Shown: positions 35,494-45,346, counted from the first letter of the stretch. The stretch is 64,000 bases of DNA from Nitrosovibrio sp. Nv4 (GCF_900215485.1 NZ_OCMZ01000002.1:682001-746000); one strand, 5' to 3'. Numbers and translations are program-made. Notes: generated by a model not told the origin, from the letters alone.

Positions 35494-36096
35494 ATGGGTG
35501 ACCGGGAAATCGATCAGCAGTTGGTGGAACGCGCGCAGCATGGCGATAAACAAGCGTTCGATCTGCTGGTGGTCAAGTATCAACGCAAACTTGCACGATT
35601 GCTGTCGCAATTTATCCGCGATTCGGCAGAAGTGGAGGATGTGACCCAGGAAGCCTTCATCAAGGCTTATCGTGCGTTGCCGTCATTCCGTGGTGATAGC
35701 GCGTTTTATACCTGGCTGTACAGGATTGGTATTAATACGGCAAAGAATTTTTTGGTGGCTCAAGGGCGGCGAGCGCCAACCACCAGCAATGGATTCGATA
35801 ATGAAGATGCCGAAGGCTTCGAGGAAGCTGGCCAGTTAAGAGAAATGAACACCCCCGAAAGTGAACTGACAAGCAAGCAGATCGCTCAGACGGTGAACCA
35901 GACGCTGGAAGAATTGCCTGAAGAATTACGTACGGCAATTACGTTGAGAGAAATTGAGGGGCTGAGTTATGATGAAATTGCAGTCATCATGAATTGTCCC
36001 ATCGGTACGGTCCGATCGCGAATATTTCGCGCCCGGGAAGCGATAGCGGAAAAATTACGGCCCCTGCTGGGAACCGGCAAAGATAAGAGGTGGTAG
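35494..36096 (+). CDS. rpoE: RNA polymerase sigma factor RpoE/AlgU
   Basis: A 200-residue ECF sigma factor. Region 2 is DSAEVEDVTQEAFIKAYRALPSF in pieces, with the -10-reading FYTWLYRIGINTAKN. Region 4 holds ELPEELRTAITLREIEGLSYDEIA and GTVRSRIFRAREAI, the -35-reading helix. It is first in the envelope-stress operon rpoE-rseA-rseB. It directs transcription of outer-membrane stress genes when misfolded porins release it from RseA. Length matches E. coli RpoE (191) and Pseudomonas AlgU (193). An ATG at 35494 follows GGATCAGG. Confidence 0.95.
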   Translation: MGDREIDQQLVERAQHGDKQAFDLLVVKYQRKLARLLSQFIRDSAEVEDVTQEAFIKAYRALPSFRGDSAFYTWLYRIGINTAKNFLVAQGRRAPTTSNGFDNEDAEGFEEAGQLREMNTPESELTSKQIAQTVNQTLEELPEELRTAITLREIEGLSYDEIAVIMNCPIGTVRSRIFRAREAIAEKLRPLLGTGKDKRW

Positions 36097-36098
36097 AC

Positions 36099-36647
36099 AT
36101 GGAAGATAAAGTATCAGCGCTGATGGACGGCGAACTCGACCCGGAAGATGCTGCGGTTTTGGTCGAGCAATTCGCCGGAACAGATGGGCTACACGAACAA
36201 TGGGCCATTTATCATTTGATCAGCGATGCGTTGGGACAATCGGAGGTAAGGCCTTTCAATATCTCGCGGCGTGTTAGCGCAAGATTGGCCTCTGAACCCG
36301 CTATACTGGCTATACCGGCTGTGTCCGTGCTTCGTCCGGCGAAGAGGCGGAAACCGGTTGCTTATGCGGCCGCAGCCTCGATCGCGGCGGTTGCAGTAGC
36401 GGGATGGATGAGCCTGCAAACAACGCAGGGCCCAGACCCGTTGCAGCAAAATCTTGCCGACAACCAACCGGCTCCCGCGGGTGCTTTACCGGCGATTCCT
36501 GTAGCGGTTTCTGTTCCAGCCTCCACTCCCGCTCAAATTAACGATTACCTGCTGGCACACCGGGAATTCTCGCCCAGTACCGCCATGCATGGCGTAGCGC
36601 CCTATATGCGTACAGCTGCGGAATCACGCGAAAACTTCGCCAGATGA
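36099..36647 (+). CDS. rseA: Anti-sigma-E factor RseA
   Basis: A 182-residue inner-membrane protein. The N-terminal domain MEDKVSALMDGELDPEDA is the sigma-E-binding anti-sigma domain of the RseA/MucA family, continuing with HEQWAIYHLISDAL. A single membrane segment follows KRRKPVAY (AAAASIAAVAVAGWMSL), and the rest is a short Pro/Ala-rich periplasmic tail. RseA holds RpoE inactive until cleavage by the DegS/RseP route. The ATG at 36099 is chosen because AGAGG lies eight bases upstream; a GTG at 36090 is in frame. It ends in an ATGA overlap with rseB. Confidence 0.93.
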   Translation: MEDKVSALMDGELDPEDAAVLVEQFAGTDGLHEQWAIYHLISDALGQSEVRPFNISRRVSARLASEPAILAIPAVSVLRPAKRRKPVAYAAAASIAAVAVAGWMSLQTTQGPDPLQQNLADNQPAPAGALPAIPVAVSVPASTPAQINDYLLAHREFSPSTAMHGVAPYMRTAAESRENFAR

Positions 36648-37648
36648 CACGGATTGCATTGATACGGGGCGCACTAGCCGCCCTGTTGCTGCTATCCGCC
36701 CACGCTCAGTCCGTATTCGCGCAACATCCATCGAATTCATCCCCAGAAGCATTAAGCTGGTTGCAAAAGATCGCTGCCGCACCTCGCCAATATAATTACG
36801 TCGGCACCTTCGTTTATTCATCCGGTAACCACATCGAAACGTCTCGCATCATCCATTTGGTAAATGAGGAAGGCGAGCATGAAAAGAGCGTAGTGCTCGA
36901 CGGCCCCCCGCGGGAGATCATCCGCAATAATGACGAGATGAGATGTTATTTGCCGGAAAGCAAGACCGTCGTGACCGAGAAACGCTGGTTGCGGAAGGTT
37001 TTTCCGGCACTTCTACCCCAGCCATTGAGCAATCTCGATGAAAGCTATATTGTTAAAAAAGGCGGAGAGGAGCGTGTCAGCGATTACCTGTGTCAGGTGA
37101 TCGAGCTCGAGCCCCGAGATGACAGGCGTTATGGCCAGAAATTGTGGGTGGATGTCGACACCGGTCTGCTTCTTAAAGCTGCGGTAATGGATAAGGATAG
37201 GGTGGTGGAACAGTTTGTTTTTACCGATCTGAAAATTGGCGGCGAGATAGACAAGGAACTGTTGAAATCAAGATATGCCGCGAAAGCTGCCGAGTGGCGG
37301 ACAACCAATCTTGTGTCGTCGACAATGAGAAGCGGCAAACTCGGCTGGCAGGTAAACGATATCCCGCCAGGATTCAAAAAAATCATTGAAATGAAACGCA
37401 ACCTCTCGGGAAAATCGGGTCCTGTCGGTCATATCGCGCTGTCGGATGGTCTTGCCGCGGTGTCAGTGTTTATCGAGCCAGTGTCGAAGGACATTCCGCC
37501 TCCGGCCGAGGGGCTTTACCACAGCCGGGGGGCCATCAACATCTATAGTCGCACCGCGGCCGACAACGTCATTACCACGGTAGGCGAGGTGCCGCCAGCC
37601 ACTGTGATGCAAATCGGAAACTCAGTAACAAATCATAAAGTCCATTGA
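36644..37648 (+). CDS. rseB: Sigma-E regulatory protein RseB
   Basis: A 334-residue periplasmic protein of the RseB/MucB family with a signal peptide (IRGALAALLLLSAHAQSVFA). Family blocks are NYVGTFVYSSGNHIETSRI, LPESKTVVTEKRWLRKVFP and the late FSDGLAAVSVFIEP-type beta strand (here LSDGLAAVSVFIEPVSK). RseB binds RseA and shields it from proteolysis, and senses lipopolysaccharide or lipid. It overlaps rseA by ATGA. A terminator before mucD marks the end of the three-gene unit, and RseC is not encoded here. Confidence 0.95.
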   Translation: MTRIALIRGALAALLLLSAHAQSVFAQHPSNSSPEALSWLQKIAAAPRQYNYVGTFVYSSGNHIETSRIIHLVNEEGEHEKSVVLDGPPREIIRNNDEMRCYLPESKTVVTEKRWLRKVFPALLPQPLSNLDESYIVKKGGEERVSDYLCQVIELEPRDDRRYGQKLWVDVDTGLLLKAAVMDKDRVVEQFVFTDLKIGGEIDKELLKSRYAAKAAEWRTTNLVSSTMRSGKLGWQVNDIPPGFKKIIEMKRNLSGKSGPVGHIALSDGLAAVSVFIEPVSKDIPPPAEGLYHSRGAINIYSRTAADNVITTVGEVPPATVMQIGNSVTNHKVH

Positions 37649-37885
37649 ACGCTGGTATTGAAGTATTCCGCAAGAGCGGTATTGTGATACGTTTGGGCAA
37701 TGCCTTCGGGAAATACCCTGTCACGGGCATTTGTTCAGATAACTTCGCATCAGGCTTGGATAATATGTATGCGAAACAAATAGTCAGACAATGATGAAAA
37801 AACATCTCAATCCGAAACGTTTGAGTTGAATCAGCTAGGACCTCATACCAACGCGTCAGGCGATTCGGTATGAATACGTTGGCAA

Positions 37886-37919
37886 GTTCGCTTGATCAGG
37901 TCAAGCGGACGGCTTTTTT
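37886..37919 (+). terminator. Intrinsic terminator after rseB
   Basis: GTTCGCTTGA (37886-37895) pairs with TCAAGCGGAC (37901-37910) with one G-T pair. GGCTTTTTTC follows. Transcription of rpoE-rseA-rseB probably ends here, so mucD would need its own promoter in the short gap. Confidence 0.75.
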
Positions 37920-37946
37920 CATTTTTATTCCAATGGAAGACAGAGA

Positions 37947-39356
37947 ATGATAAATAAACTTGTTCTGATGGCGCTATTTGGACTATCCACGACCGTCTTC
38001 GCCCAAGCTCAGGATTTACCCGATTTTACCGACCTGGTTGAAAGAGAAGGTCCGGCTGTAGTGAATATCAGTACTGTACAAGCGCCCAGCATGGGAACCC
38101 CGGCTTTCCCGGGCATGCCGAATATCCCGGAGGACGATCCCTTTTTCGAATTTTTTCGTCGGCACATGCAACCTCACGGTAATCCAAGAGATTTCGAGTC
38201 AAAATCGCTGGGTTCAGGCTTCGTCATAAGCTCCGATGGCTATATTCTGACAAACGCCCATCTGGTGGATTCCGCCGATGAAATTAACGTAAAGCTCACC
38301 GACAAGCGCGAGTTTCGCGCCAAGCTGATCGGTGCCGACCGCAGAACCGACATCGCGCTCCTCAAAATCGAAGCCAATGGTTTGCCAAAGGTGACTCAAG
38401 GCGATCCAGCCAAACTGCGGGTTGGCGAATGGGTGATAGCGATCGGCTCGCCCTTCGGTTTTGAAAATAGCGTGACTGCCGGTATTGTCAGCGCCAAGGG
38501 GCGCTCTCTGGCACAGGAAAATTTTGTTCCTTTCATTCAGACCGACGTAGCTATCAATCCCGGCAATTCCGGTGGTCCCCTGTTTAACATGAAAGGTGAA
38601 GTAGTCGGCATCAATTCACAAATTTACAGTCGTACCGGTGGCTTCATGGGTTTGTCATTTGCCATCCCTATCGACGTGGCCACGAATATTTCTACCCAGT
38701 TGATCGCTACAGGCAAGGTGAGCCGTGGCAGAATAGGTGTATTGATTCAGGAGGTTACAAAAGAACTCGCGGAATCCTTCGGACTACCCAAACCCAGCGG
38801 TGCGCTGGTTGCTTCAGTCCAAAAAGACGGTCCTGCGGAGAAAGCGGGTATCGAGCCCAGGGACGTCATTATGAAGTATGACGGCAAAGCCGTGACCGCG
38901 GCGGGTGATCTGCCCCGCATGGTAGGCGCAACCAAACCAGGCTCGAAGGTACCGGTACAGGTTTGGCGAAACGGCGCCACCAAGGAAATGACGGTGACCG
39001 TGGACGAAATTCCGCCGGACGAAACACCTGTAGGCCGCGGCGGTAAACGGGGCAAAGCACCCGATACCTCGAACCGTATCGGGCTAAGTCTGAGCGAGCT
39101 CAACGCCGAACAGAAGAAACAACTGGAAACCGACAGCGGTCTTCTGGTGGAAGATATGGTACCGGGCATAGCGAGCCGTGCGGGCGTCCGTCCAGGCGAC
39201 GTGATTCTCAGCATTAACAACCAGGACGTCAAAACCGTCGAGCAATTCAACCAGTTGCTTAATAAAACCCCGAAAGGTCGCAATATCGCGCTGCTGGTAA
39301 GGCGTGGCGACACCGCGACTTTCATAACGATGAAAATGAATGGCGAGAATAAATAA
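37947..39356 (+). CDS. mucD: Periplasmic serine protease MucD (DegP/DegQ family)
   Basis: A 469-residue periplasmic protease/chaperone. A signal peptide covers residues 1-19. The catalytic triad is visible: His in ILTNAHLV, Asp in RRTDIALLKI and Ser in DVAINPGNSGGPLF. Two C-terminal PDZ domains follow (first from IGVLIQEVTKEL, second from RIGLSLSELNAEQ). MucD/DegP degrades misfolded envelope proteins and dampens sigma-E signalling. It lies directly after rseB, as usual in betaproteobacteria, but behind a terminator. The ATG at 37947 follows GGAAGACAGAG. Confidence 0.95.
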   Translation: MINKLVLMALFGLSTTVFAQAQDLPDFTDLVEREGPAVVNISTVQAPSMGTPAFPGMPNIPEDDPFFEFFRRHMQPHGNPRDFESKSLGSGFVISSDGYILTNAHLVDSADEINVKLTDKREFRAKLIGADRRTDIALLKIEANGLPKVTQGDPAKLRVGEWVIAIGSPFGFENSVTAGIVSAKGRSLAQENFVPFIQTDVAINPGNSGGPLFNMKGEVVGINSQIYSRTGGFMGLSFAIPIDVATNISTQLIATGKVSRGRIGVLIQEVTKELAESFGLPKPSGALVASVQKDGPAEKAGIEPRDVIMKYDGKAVTAAGDLPRMVGATKPGSKVPVQVWRNGATKEMTVTVDEIPPDETPVGRGGKRGKAPDTSNRIGLSLSELNAEQKKQLETDSGLLVEDMVPGIASRAGVRPGDVILSINNQDVKTVEQFNQLLNKTPKGRNIALLVRRGDTATFITMKMNGENK

Positions 39357-39357
39357 C

Positions 39358-39630
39358 ATGGCTACCCCTGATCCCGATCGCCCTCCTCTCACGCTGGTTG
39401 TATACGGCCGGGAGCATTGCCATCTTTGTGAGGATATGATTGCCGCCCTGCAGGAATTGCGGGGGCGGCTTCCTTTTCGCCTCGACGTAATAGATGTGGA
39501 TAGCGATAGTGATCTACGTTCGCGTTATGGTGAACGAGTTCCGGTACTGGTAGCGGAAGGGGAGGAAATATGTCATTATCATTTCGATCCTATTGCGGTA
39601 GCCAGAATATTCCCCCAGTTCGCGGGATGA
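39358..39630 (+). CDS. Glutaredoxin-like (DUF836) protein
   Basis: A 90-residue cytoplasmic protein with the CxxC motif in REHCHLCEDMI and a thioredoxin fold of glutaredoxin type (LTLVVYGREHC, then DVIDVDSDSDLRSRYGERVP and VLVAEGEEI). The cis-Pro is in RVPVL. This is the glutaredoxin-related DUF836 family, often next to degQ/mucD and lepA. The redox partner is unknown. Its ATG follows the mucD stop by one base and there is an alternative in-frame start at 39340 inside mucD. Confidence 0.85.
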   Translation: MATPDPDRPPLTLVVYGREHCHLCEDMIAALQELRGRLPFRLDVIDVDSDSDLRSRYGERVPVLVAEGEEICHYHFDPIAVARIFPQFAG

Positions 39631-39769
39631 TTGCGATGGGTGAGCGAGCAGATTTCGCGCACCCCATTTTCAAGTGAGGTCATGTTTGCTTCATGTCGCT
39701 TTTGCAATAATTCTCCTGACCTGTCTGATGAAACAACCAGCGCTGGATGCTTATTTTGCCGAAATTCGC

Positions 39770-39860
39770 TAGAATGCGAATTCTTGAATAAACAGGGTCG
39801 CCGGGTCTCGCGGAACTTGGAGTGACCAAGCTTTCAAGAGGGCACACGTGTGCCCTTTTT
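39770..39860 (+). ncRNA. Candidate small RNA or lepA leader
   Basis: A -10-like TAGAAT (39770-39775) is followed by about 80 bases ending in a strong terminator at 39840-39860. The interval can fold: TCTTGAA (39782-39788) pairs with TTCAAGA just before the terminator, and CTTGG-AGTGA-CCAAG forms an inner hairpin. This looks like a short transcript with its own promoter and terminator. Alternatives are a lepA attenuator or simply the end of the mucD operon. A -35 box is not obvious, which keeps confidence low. Confidence 0.4.
39840..39860 (+). terminator. Intrinsic terminator upstream of lepA
   Basis: A perfect 16-base palindrome, GGGCACACGTGTGCCC (39840-39855), is followed by TTTTT (39856-39860). 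It faces rightward and lies 68 bases before the lepA ATG, so it either closes upstream transcription or attenuates lepA. Confidence 0.85.
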
Positions 39861-39927
39861 AGTTGTTCCGGTGCCAGCCCGCTCACCATCCTCTTTGATT
39901 TTATCCGTCCCCATTCCCGGACAACTG

Positions 39928-41721
39928 ATGCAGCACATTCGTAATTTTTCCATCATTGCCCACATCGACCATGGTAAATCCACCCTGGCGGATCGCATTA
40001 TCCATTTGTGCGGCGGCCTTTCCGACCGTGAGATGGAAGCACAGGTGCTGGATTCCATGGACCTGGAGCGCGAGCGCGGTATTACCATCAAGGCGCAGAC
40101 GGCCGCTCTGGAGTATAAGTCGCGCGACGGCAATACTTATTTGCTGAATCTCATCGATACGCCCGGCCACGTCGATTTTTCCTACGAAGTATCGCGTTCG
40201 CTGGCTGCCTGTGAAGGCGCGCTCCTGGTGGTGGATGCTTCTCAAGGGGTCGAAGCCCAGACCGTGGCCAATTGCTACACGGCCATTGAACAGGGTGTGG
40301 AAGTAGTGCCGGTATTGAACAAGATTGATTTGCCCGCTGCCGAACCGGAACGGGTCATTAAAGAAATAGAAGATATCATCGGCATAGACGCACAGGAGGC
40401 CTTGCGTGCGAGCGCCAAGACTGGCGAAGGCGTACAGGATATTGTGGAAGCGGTCATTTCGCGTATTCCGCCGCCGAAGGGAGATCCTGCCGCGCCGCTA
40501 AAAGCCTTGATTATCGATTCCTGGTTTGACAACTATGTCGGCGTAGTAATGCTGGTACGGGTACTGGATGGCGCGCTCAAACCGAGAGACAGAATATTGC
40601 TCATGGCCAGCAAGGCCATCCACCTGTGCGAGCAGGTGGGCGTTTTTACACCCAAGTCAAAGAACCGCGAATCGCTCAGCGCGGGTGAAGTCGGCTTCAT
40701 CATTTCCGGTATCAAGGAACTGAAATCCGCTAAAGTTGGTGATACGGTAACATTGGTGGATCGTCCGGCGCTACAACCGCTGCTCGGCTTCAAGGAAATA
40801 AAACCCCAGGTGTTTGCAGGACTCTATCCGGTGGAGTCCAATCAGTACGATGCCTTGCGCGATGCACTCGAAAAACTGAAACTCAACGATTCCTCATTAC
40901 AGTATGAGCCGGAGACGTCCCAAGCCTTGGGATTTGGTTTTCGCTGCGGTTTTCTCGGTCTTTTGCACCTCGATATCGTGCAGGAGCGACTCGAGCGGGA
41001 ATATGGCATGGATCTCATTACCACCGCCCCAACGGTGGTGTATCAGATAGTGATGCGCGACGGTTCAATAGTTGAAATCGAGAATCCGTCAAGACTGCCT
41101 GATCCTTCAAAGGTAGAGGAAATTCGCGAGCCGATCATTACTGCTACTATCCTGGTTCCACAGGAATATGTCGGATCAGTCATTACACTGTGCATAAATA
41201 AGCGCGGCGTCCAGAAAAATATGCAATACATGGGCAGGCAGGTGATGCTGACCTATGAAATCCCGCTCAACGAAGTCGTTATGGATTTTTTTGACAAATT
41301 GAAATCCACCAGCCGTGGCTATGCTTCGCTTGATTACGAGTTCAAGGAATTCCGGGGTTCCGATCTGGTCAAGCTGGACATTCTTATCAATGGCGAGAAA
41401 GTGGATGCACTGTCTCTGATTGTGCATCGGGGAAGCAGCCAGTACCGCGGGCGGGAACTTGCACAAAAAATGCGCGAGTTGATTCCCCGGCAAATGTTCG
41501 ATATTGCAGTGCAAGCCGCCATCGGCTCGCATATTATTGCCAGAGAGAGCATTAAAGCCCTGCGCAAGAATGTACTCGCCAAGTGCTACGGTGGTGATAT
41601 CAGCCGTAAGCGCAAGCTTTTGGAAAAACAGAAGGCAGGAAAAAAACGAATGAAGCAAGTCGGCAACGTAGAGATTCCGCAGGAAGCTTTCCTTGCGATT
41701 CTTCAGGTCGGTGACAAGTAG
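39928..41721 (+). CDS. lepA: Elongation factor 4 (LepA)
   Basis: A 597-residue translational GTPase that binds the ribosome and affects initiation and back-translocation. P-loop [14 protein letters not shown] begins near residue 11, DTPGHVDF and NKIDLP follow. The LepA-specific C-terminal part includes [25 protein letters not shown] and a [12 protein letters not shown] stretch. The start ATG 39928 ([16 protein letters not shown]) is the family norm; an in-frame extension to 39850 overlaps the upstream terminator and was rejected. It is followed by lepB, as in E. coli. Confidence 0.97.
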   Translation: MQHIRNFSIIAHIDHGKSTLADRIIHLCGGLSDREMEAQVLDSMDLERERGITIKAQTAALEYKSRDGNTYLLNLIDTPGHVDFSYEVSRSLAACEGALLVVDASQGVEAQTVANCYTAIEQGVEVVPVLNKIDLPAAEPERVIKEIEDIIGIDAQEALRASAKTGEGVQDIVEAVISRIPPPKGDPAAPLKALIIDSWFDNYVGVVMLVRVLDGALKPRDRILLMASKAIHLCEQVGVFTPKSKNRESLSAGEVGFIISGIKELKSAKVGDTVTLVDRPALQPLLGFKEIKPQVFAGLYPVESNQYDALRDALEKLKLNDSSLQYEPETSQALGFGFRCGFLGLLHLDIVQERLEREYGMDLITTAPTVVYQIVMRDGSIVEIENPSRLPDPSKVEEIREPIITATILVPQEYVGSVITLCINKRGVQKNMQYMGRQVMLTYEIPLNEVVMDFFDKLKSTSRGYASLDYEFKEFRGSDLVKLDILINGEKVDALSLIVHRGSSQYRGRELAQKMRELIPRQMFDIAVQAAIGSHIIARESIKALRKNVLAKCYGGDISRKRKLLEKQKAGKKRMKQVGNVEIPQEAFLAILQVGDK

Positions 41722-41830
41722 ACAAACAATAGCTCTGCCTGTATCGAAAAACCACGTTGCCGATAGGCAGGTTTGCGTCAGTTCGGTGAAAGGCGCGGGG
41801 CATCTTCTACTAAAAGAATAAGGAACAGGA

Positions 41831-42634
41831 ATGAATTTTCCGCTCATTATGCTGATACTGCTGGTAATAACCGGTGGTATCGCGTTACTTGATCGCTTCG
41901 TACTGGAGCGTCGCCGTGCGCCGGAAGCCCAGGGACCATGGTGGGTGGAGTACCCAAAAAGTTTTTTCCCGGTGATACTCGTCGTTTTCTGCCTGCGTTC
42001 ATTCCTGGTGGAACCTTTCAAAATCCCTTCGGGCTCAATGATTCCGACCCTGTTGGTCGGGGATTTTATCCTGGTGAACAAATACACTTATGGTATCCGT
42101 CTGCCGGTCATAAACCTCAAAATAATGGACATAAAAGAGCCCCAGCGTGGCGAAGTCATGGTGTTTCGTTATCCCGAAAACCCTTCGATGGATTACATCA
42201 AACGGGTCATCGGCGTACCGGGAGATACTGTCACGTACCATGATAAGCATTTGATTATCAATGGTGCTCCCGTAAAAATGGAGCCGAATGGGGAATATAC
42301 TTATGTGGAGTCCGGGCTGAATTATATTTATAGCCGCCGCTTTACCGAATCGCTGGGAGATCATGGCTATAAAACCCTCATCAATCCGGAGGTTCCCGAC
42401 ATACAGCTTGCCGGCGTCCGTCCGTTTCCCTTCCGCGACAACTGCACCTACAATGACAGTGGGTTCACCTGCAAGGTACCTGACGGCAACTACTTTACAA
42501 TGGGCGACAATCGGGACAGCAGCAGCGATAGCCGCTACTGGGGCTTTGTGCCAGAGCGTAATATTGTGGGCAAAGCCTTCATGATCTGGTGGAATTTCAG
42601 TGATCTCACACGAATTGGATTGTCCATCGAGTAG
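41831..42634 (+). CDS. lepB: Signal peptidase I (LepB)
   Basis: A 267-residue inner-membrane protease that removes signal peptides from exported proteins. Two membrane segments lead into the periplasmic domain. The catalytic Ser is in IPSGSMIPTLLVGD and the catalytic Lys in MDYIKRVIGVPGD; the GDNRDSSSDSRYWGFVPE box confirms the family. The length is shorter than E. coli LepB (324). The ATG has AGGAACAGG upstream. Many betaproteobacteria place a DUF4845 gene between lepB and rnc; here that gene is missing. Confidence 0.96.
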   Translation: MNFPLIMLILLVITGGIALLDRFVLERRRAPEAQGPWWVEYPKSFFPVILVVFCLRSFLVEPFKIPSGSMIPTLLVGDFILVNKYTYGIRLPVINLKIMDIKEPQRGEVMVFRYPENPSMDYIKRVIGVPGDTVTYHDKHLIINGAPVKMEPNGEYTYVESGLNYIYSRRFTESLGDHGYKTLINPEVPDIQLAGVRPFPFRDNCTYNDSGFTCKVPDGNYFTMGDNRDSSSDSRYWGFVPERNIVGKAFMIWWNFSDLTRIGLSIE

Positions 42635-42816
42635 CGTTGGCAAATAGAAAATGCTGAAGCAAGAGCTGATATGCAGAAAAAAACGGTCTCTTGAAACAGA
42701 CAAAGCAGGAAGCAGTTGGACGACGCGGAATATAACCGGGGAAAGCACAAAGGAAGCTGACAAAGCAAGGAAGCTGAAAATTGGGAAGCTGCATATAGGG
42801 TTCTACTTATCAGGAT
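42635..42816. repeat. Short purine-rich repeats between lepB and rnc
   Basis: GGAAGC occurs four times in about 80 bases (42708, 42752, 42769, 42784), with two near copies of GACAAAGCA(A)GGAAGC. No gene fits. The region lies just before rnc, whose product controls its own leader in E. coli, but I see no clear stem for that. Confidence 0.45.
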
Positions 42817-43491
42817 ATGGACAGTGAAGCACTTTGCCGGAAGCTTGGCTACACCTTTAACCAACCGAAACTGCTGCACCAGGCACTCACTCATCGCAGC
42901 CACAGTCTCCCGCACAACGAGCGCCTTGAGTTTCTGGGTGACAGCGTGCTCAACTGTGCAGTAGCCGGACTGATATTCCGGCATTTTCCCGACCTTACCG
43001 AAGGCAGCTTATCTCGGGTTCGGGCCAACTTGGTCAATCAACAGTCGCTGGCTGATTTGGCGCAGATGCTCGACCTGGGCAAGCTGATCAGATTTGGTGA
43101 CGGAGAAATCAAAAGCGGCGGGGATCGGCGTCCCTCGATTCTTGCTGATACGCTGGAGGCCGTGCTGGGGGCGATCTATCTCGACGGAGGTTTTGCACAA
43201 GCCGAGAAAGTGGTCGCGGCCCTTTTCGCTCACGCTCTGCAAGATTGGGATGCGCGAACTCATGGCAAAGATCCCAAAACCCTTCTGCAGGAATACCTGC
43301 AGAGCCACAGGCTGGCACTCCCGCAATACTCTGTTATCGCCACCAGTGGCGAAGCTCATCAACAGCAATTCAAGGTGGAATGCATGATTTCCAAGCCCGA
43401 TATCCGCACTGTGGGGGAAGGCGCCTCCCGGCGCAGCGCTGAGCAGGAGGCAGCAAAGCGAGCCTATGAACAACTTCATCCACAAGACTAG
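42817..43491 (+). CDS. rnc: Ribonuclease III
   Basis: A 224-residue endoribonuclease that cuts double-stranded RNA in rRNA and mRNA. The signature [14 protein letters not shown] is at about residues 36-49, and the second acidic site [16 protein letters not shown] follows. A C-terminal double-stranded RNA-binding domain includes [18 protein letters not shown] and [16 protein letters not shown]. Length matches E. coli RNase III (226). CAGGA lies close to the ATG. It heads the rnc-era-recO group. Confidence 0.96.
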   Translation: MDSEALCRKLGYTFNQPKLLHQALTHRSHSLPHNERLEFLGDSVLNCAVAGLIFRHFPDLTEGSLSRVRANLVNQQSLADLAQMLDLGKLIRFGDGEIKSGGDRRPSILADTLEAVLGAIYLDGGFAQAEKVVAALFAHALQDWDARTHGKDPKTLLQEYLQSHRLALPQYSVIATSGEAHQQQFKVECMISKPDIRTVGEGASRRSAEQEAAKRAYEQLHPQD

Positions 43492-43580
43492 CAGGTTGGG
43501 GATAGGCCAATCAATGCCTCAGGCCTCTTCCGGTTTCCCCAGGCGGGATTCCCTTTTTGTACGTGCGGATAGCTGCGTCC

Positions 43581-44492
43581 ATGACCGCTGATTCCAACGC
43601 CTCAGGCGCCCCCGACCATCGTTGCGGCTATGTTGCCATCGTAGGGCGGCCCAATGTCGGCAAATCCACGCTGCTCAACAAGCTGGTCGGGCAGAAAATC
43701 AGTATTACCTCAAGGAAATCGCAGACGACTCGACATCGCATCAATGGCATTCTCACCGACGAAAAATCCCAGTTTATTTTTGTCGACACACCCGGTTTTC
43801 AGACGCAGCATACAAACCGCCTGAACAGCGAGATGAATCGCATGGTTACCCAGAGCATGCGCGATGTCGACGCGGTGATATTTGTTGTTGAGGCCATGCA
43901 TTTTGATGATCGCGACAAGCTGGTCGTAAATCTTCTACCTGCGGACCGACCGGTGATTCTCGCTGTCAACAAAGTGGACCATCTCGCGGAAAAATCCCGC
44001 TTGCTTCCCTTTCTCGAAAAAATGGCAAAGGAATTTGCTTTTGCTGCAATCGTTCCGATAAGCGCCGAGCAGGGAACACAGATAGCGGACCTGATACGTG
44101 CGGTACGGCCATATCTGCCGCAAAATCCGCCATTGTTTACCGAAGATGAGGTCACCGATCGCGACGAGCGCTTTATTGCCGCTGAGCTGGTTCGCGAAAA
44201 GTTGTTTCGGCTACTGGGTGAAGAAATTCCCTATTCCACCAGCGTCGTAATCGATCAATTCTCAATGGAAGGTGAACTGCGCAAAATTCATGCTTCCATC
44301 ATTGTAGACAAAGCCAATCAGAAAGCCATCGTCATCGGCAAAGGTGGAGAAAAACTCAAGCTGATCGCCACAACGGCACGCAAAGATATGGAAGAAAATT
44401 TTGGCGGCAAAGTATATCTCAACGTCTGGGTGAAAGTGAAAAGCGGCTGGGCTGACGATGCGCGGGTATTGAGAAACCTCGGATACGAGTAA
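43581..44492 (+). CDS. era: GTPase Era
   Basis: A 303-residue GTPase needed for 30S ribosome assembly, which binds 16S rRNA near its 3' end. G1 is [17 protein letters not shown]3 is DTPGFQ and G4 is NKVD. The C-terminal KH domain contains [22 protein letters not shown] in pieces. The ATG at 43581 is preferred over a TTG at 43557, which would add eight residues without a better ribosome-binding site. It lies between rnc and recO, the standard order. Confidence 0.96.
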   Translation: MTADSNASGAPDHRCGYVAIVGRPNVGKSTLLNKLVGQKISITSRKSQTTRHRINGILTDEKSQFIFVDTPGFQTQHTNRLNSEMNRMVTQSMRDVDAVIFVVEAMHFDDRDKLVVNLLPADRPVILAVNKVDHLAEKSRLLPFLEKMAKEFAFAAIVPISAEQGTQIADLIRAVRPYLPQNPPLFTEDEVTDRDERFIAAELVREKLFRLLGEEIPYSTSVVIDQFSMEGELRKIHASIIVDKANQKAIVIGKGGEKLKLIATTARKDMEENFGGKVYLNVWVKVKSGWADDARVLRNLGYE

Positions 44493-44507
44493 ACGTTCGC
44501 ACAAACA

Positions 44508-45236
44508 ATGATTGCGGATAAACAGCGACAAGACGCACAGGCCGCATTCGTGCTGCACACCTACCCCTACCTCGAAACCAGCCTTGTAGTTGAAGCCTTC
44601 ACCCGCAACTTCGGCCGGATCGCGCTCGTCGCGAAAGGAGCCAAGCGTCCCAAATCCGCGTTGAGAGGCCTGTTGCTGGCATTTCAACCATTGCAACTCA
44701 GCTGGGGAGGTAAATCCGAATTACGCACGCTGTACAAGGCGGAATGGCAGGGCGGCCAGAGATCGTTGCAGGGCACGGGCCTGATCTGCGGTTTTTATCT
44801 GAATGAACTGCTGATCCGGCTATTGCACCGCAACGATCCCCATGAGCAATTATTCGTTTACTATCAGGAAGCATTGGCAGCATTGAGCATGCAGACGGAT
44901 TACATTCCCATACTGCGCCGCTTCGAGCAGCGCCTGCTGCAGGAACTGGGTTATGCGCTGACACTCAATCAAGACGTTGCGTCCGGTAAACCCATCGACT
45001 CGAATAAGGATTACTCTTACGAAATCGAACGCGGTCCCGTGGAAGTCGATAATGGTAACCGCCACCATGGCCTGCCAATCCGAGGCAGCACCCTTCTGGA
45101 CATGGAACAGGGCGATTACTCGGATACCTTGACCCGGCAACAAAGCAAAACGCTAATGCGCTACATACTGAACCATTATCTTGGCGACCAACCGCTACAC
45201 ACACGGCAATTACTGAAAGACCTTCAACAATTATGA
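44508..45236 (+). CDS. recO: DNA repair protein RecO
   Basis: A 242-residue protein that binds DNA and helps RecR load RecA at single-stranded gaps. The N-terminal OB-fold begins AAFVLHTYPYLETSLVVEAFTRNFGRIALVAKGAKR in pieces, characteristic of RecO. The helical C-terminal part continues with LNELLIRLLHRNDPHEQLFVYYQ and ending NHYLGDQPLHTRQLL. The family zinc-binding cysteines are absent, as in many proteobacteria. It is 15 bases after era. It is usually followed by pdxJ, which here lies 1.5 kb downstream. Confidence 0.94.
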   Translation: MIADKQRQDAQAAFVLHTYPYLETSLVVEAFTRNFGRIALVAKGAKRPKSALRGLLLAFQPLQLSWGGKSELRTLYKAEWQGGQRSLQGTGLICGFYLNELLIRLLHRNDPHEQLFVYYQEALAALSMQTDYIPILRRFEQRLLQELGYALTLNQDVASGKPIDSNKDYSYEIERGPVEVDNGNRHHGLPIRGSTLLDMEQGDYSDTLTRQQSKTLMRYILNHYLGDQPLHTRQLLKDLQQL

Positions 45237-45346
45237 TACTTCATCATATTGATGGAGCTTGCTTTCCTGATTGCGGCTGCCTGGACCATATGGATAAATT
45301 CGCAGACCTCAACCCGAACCCTATCAGGCTGACTATTCGACAGTTA

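Noticed and set aside
39850-39927. N-terminal extension of lepA to 39850
   Set aside because: It overlaps the terminator palindrome, and [10 protein letters not shown] is the family start.
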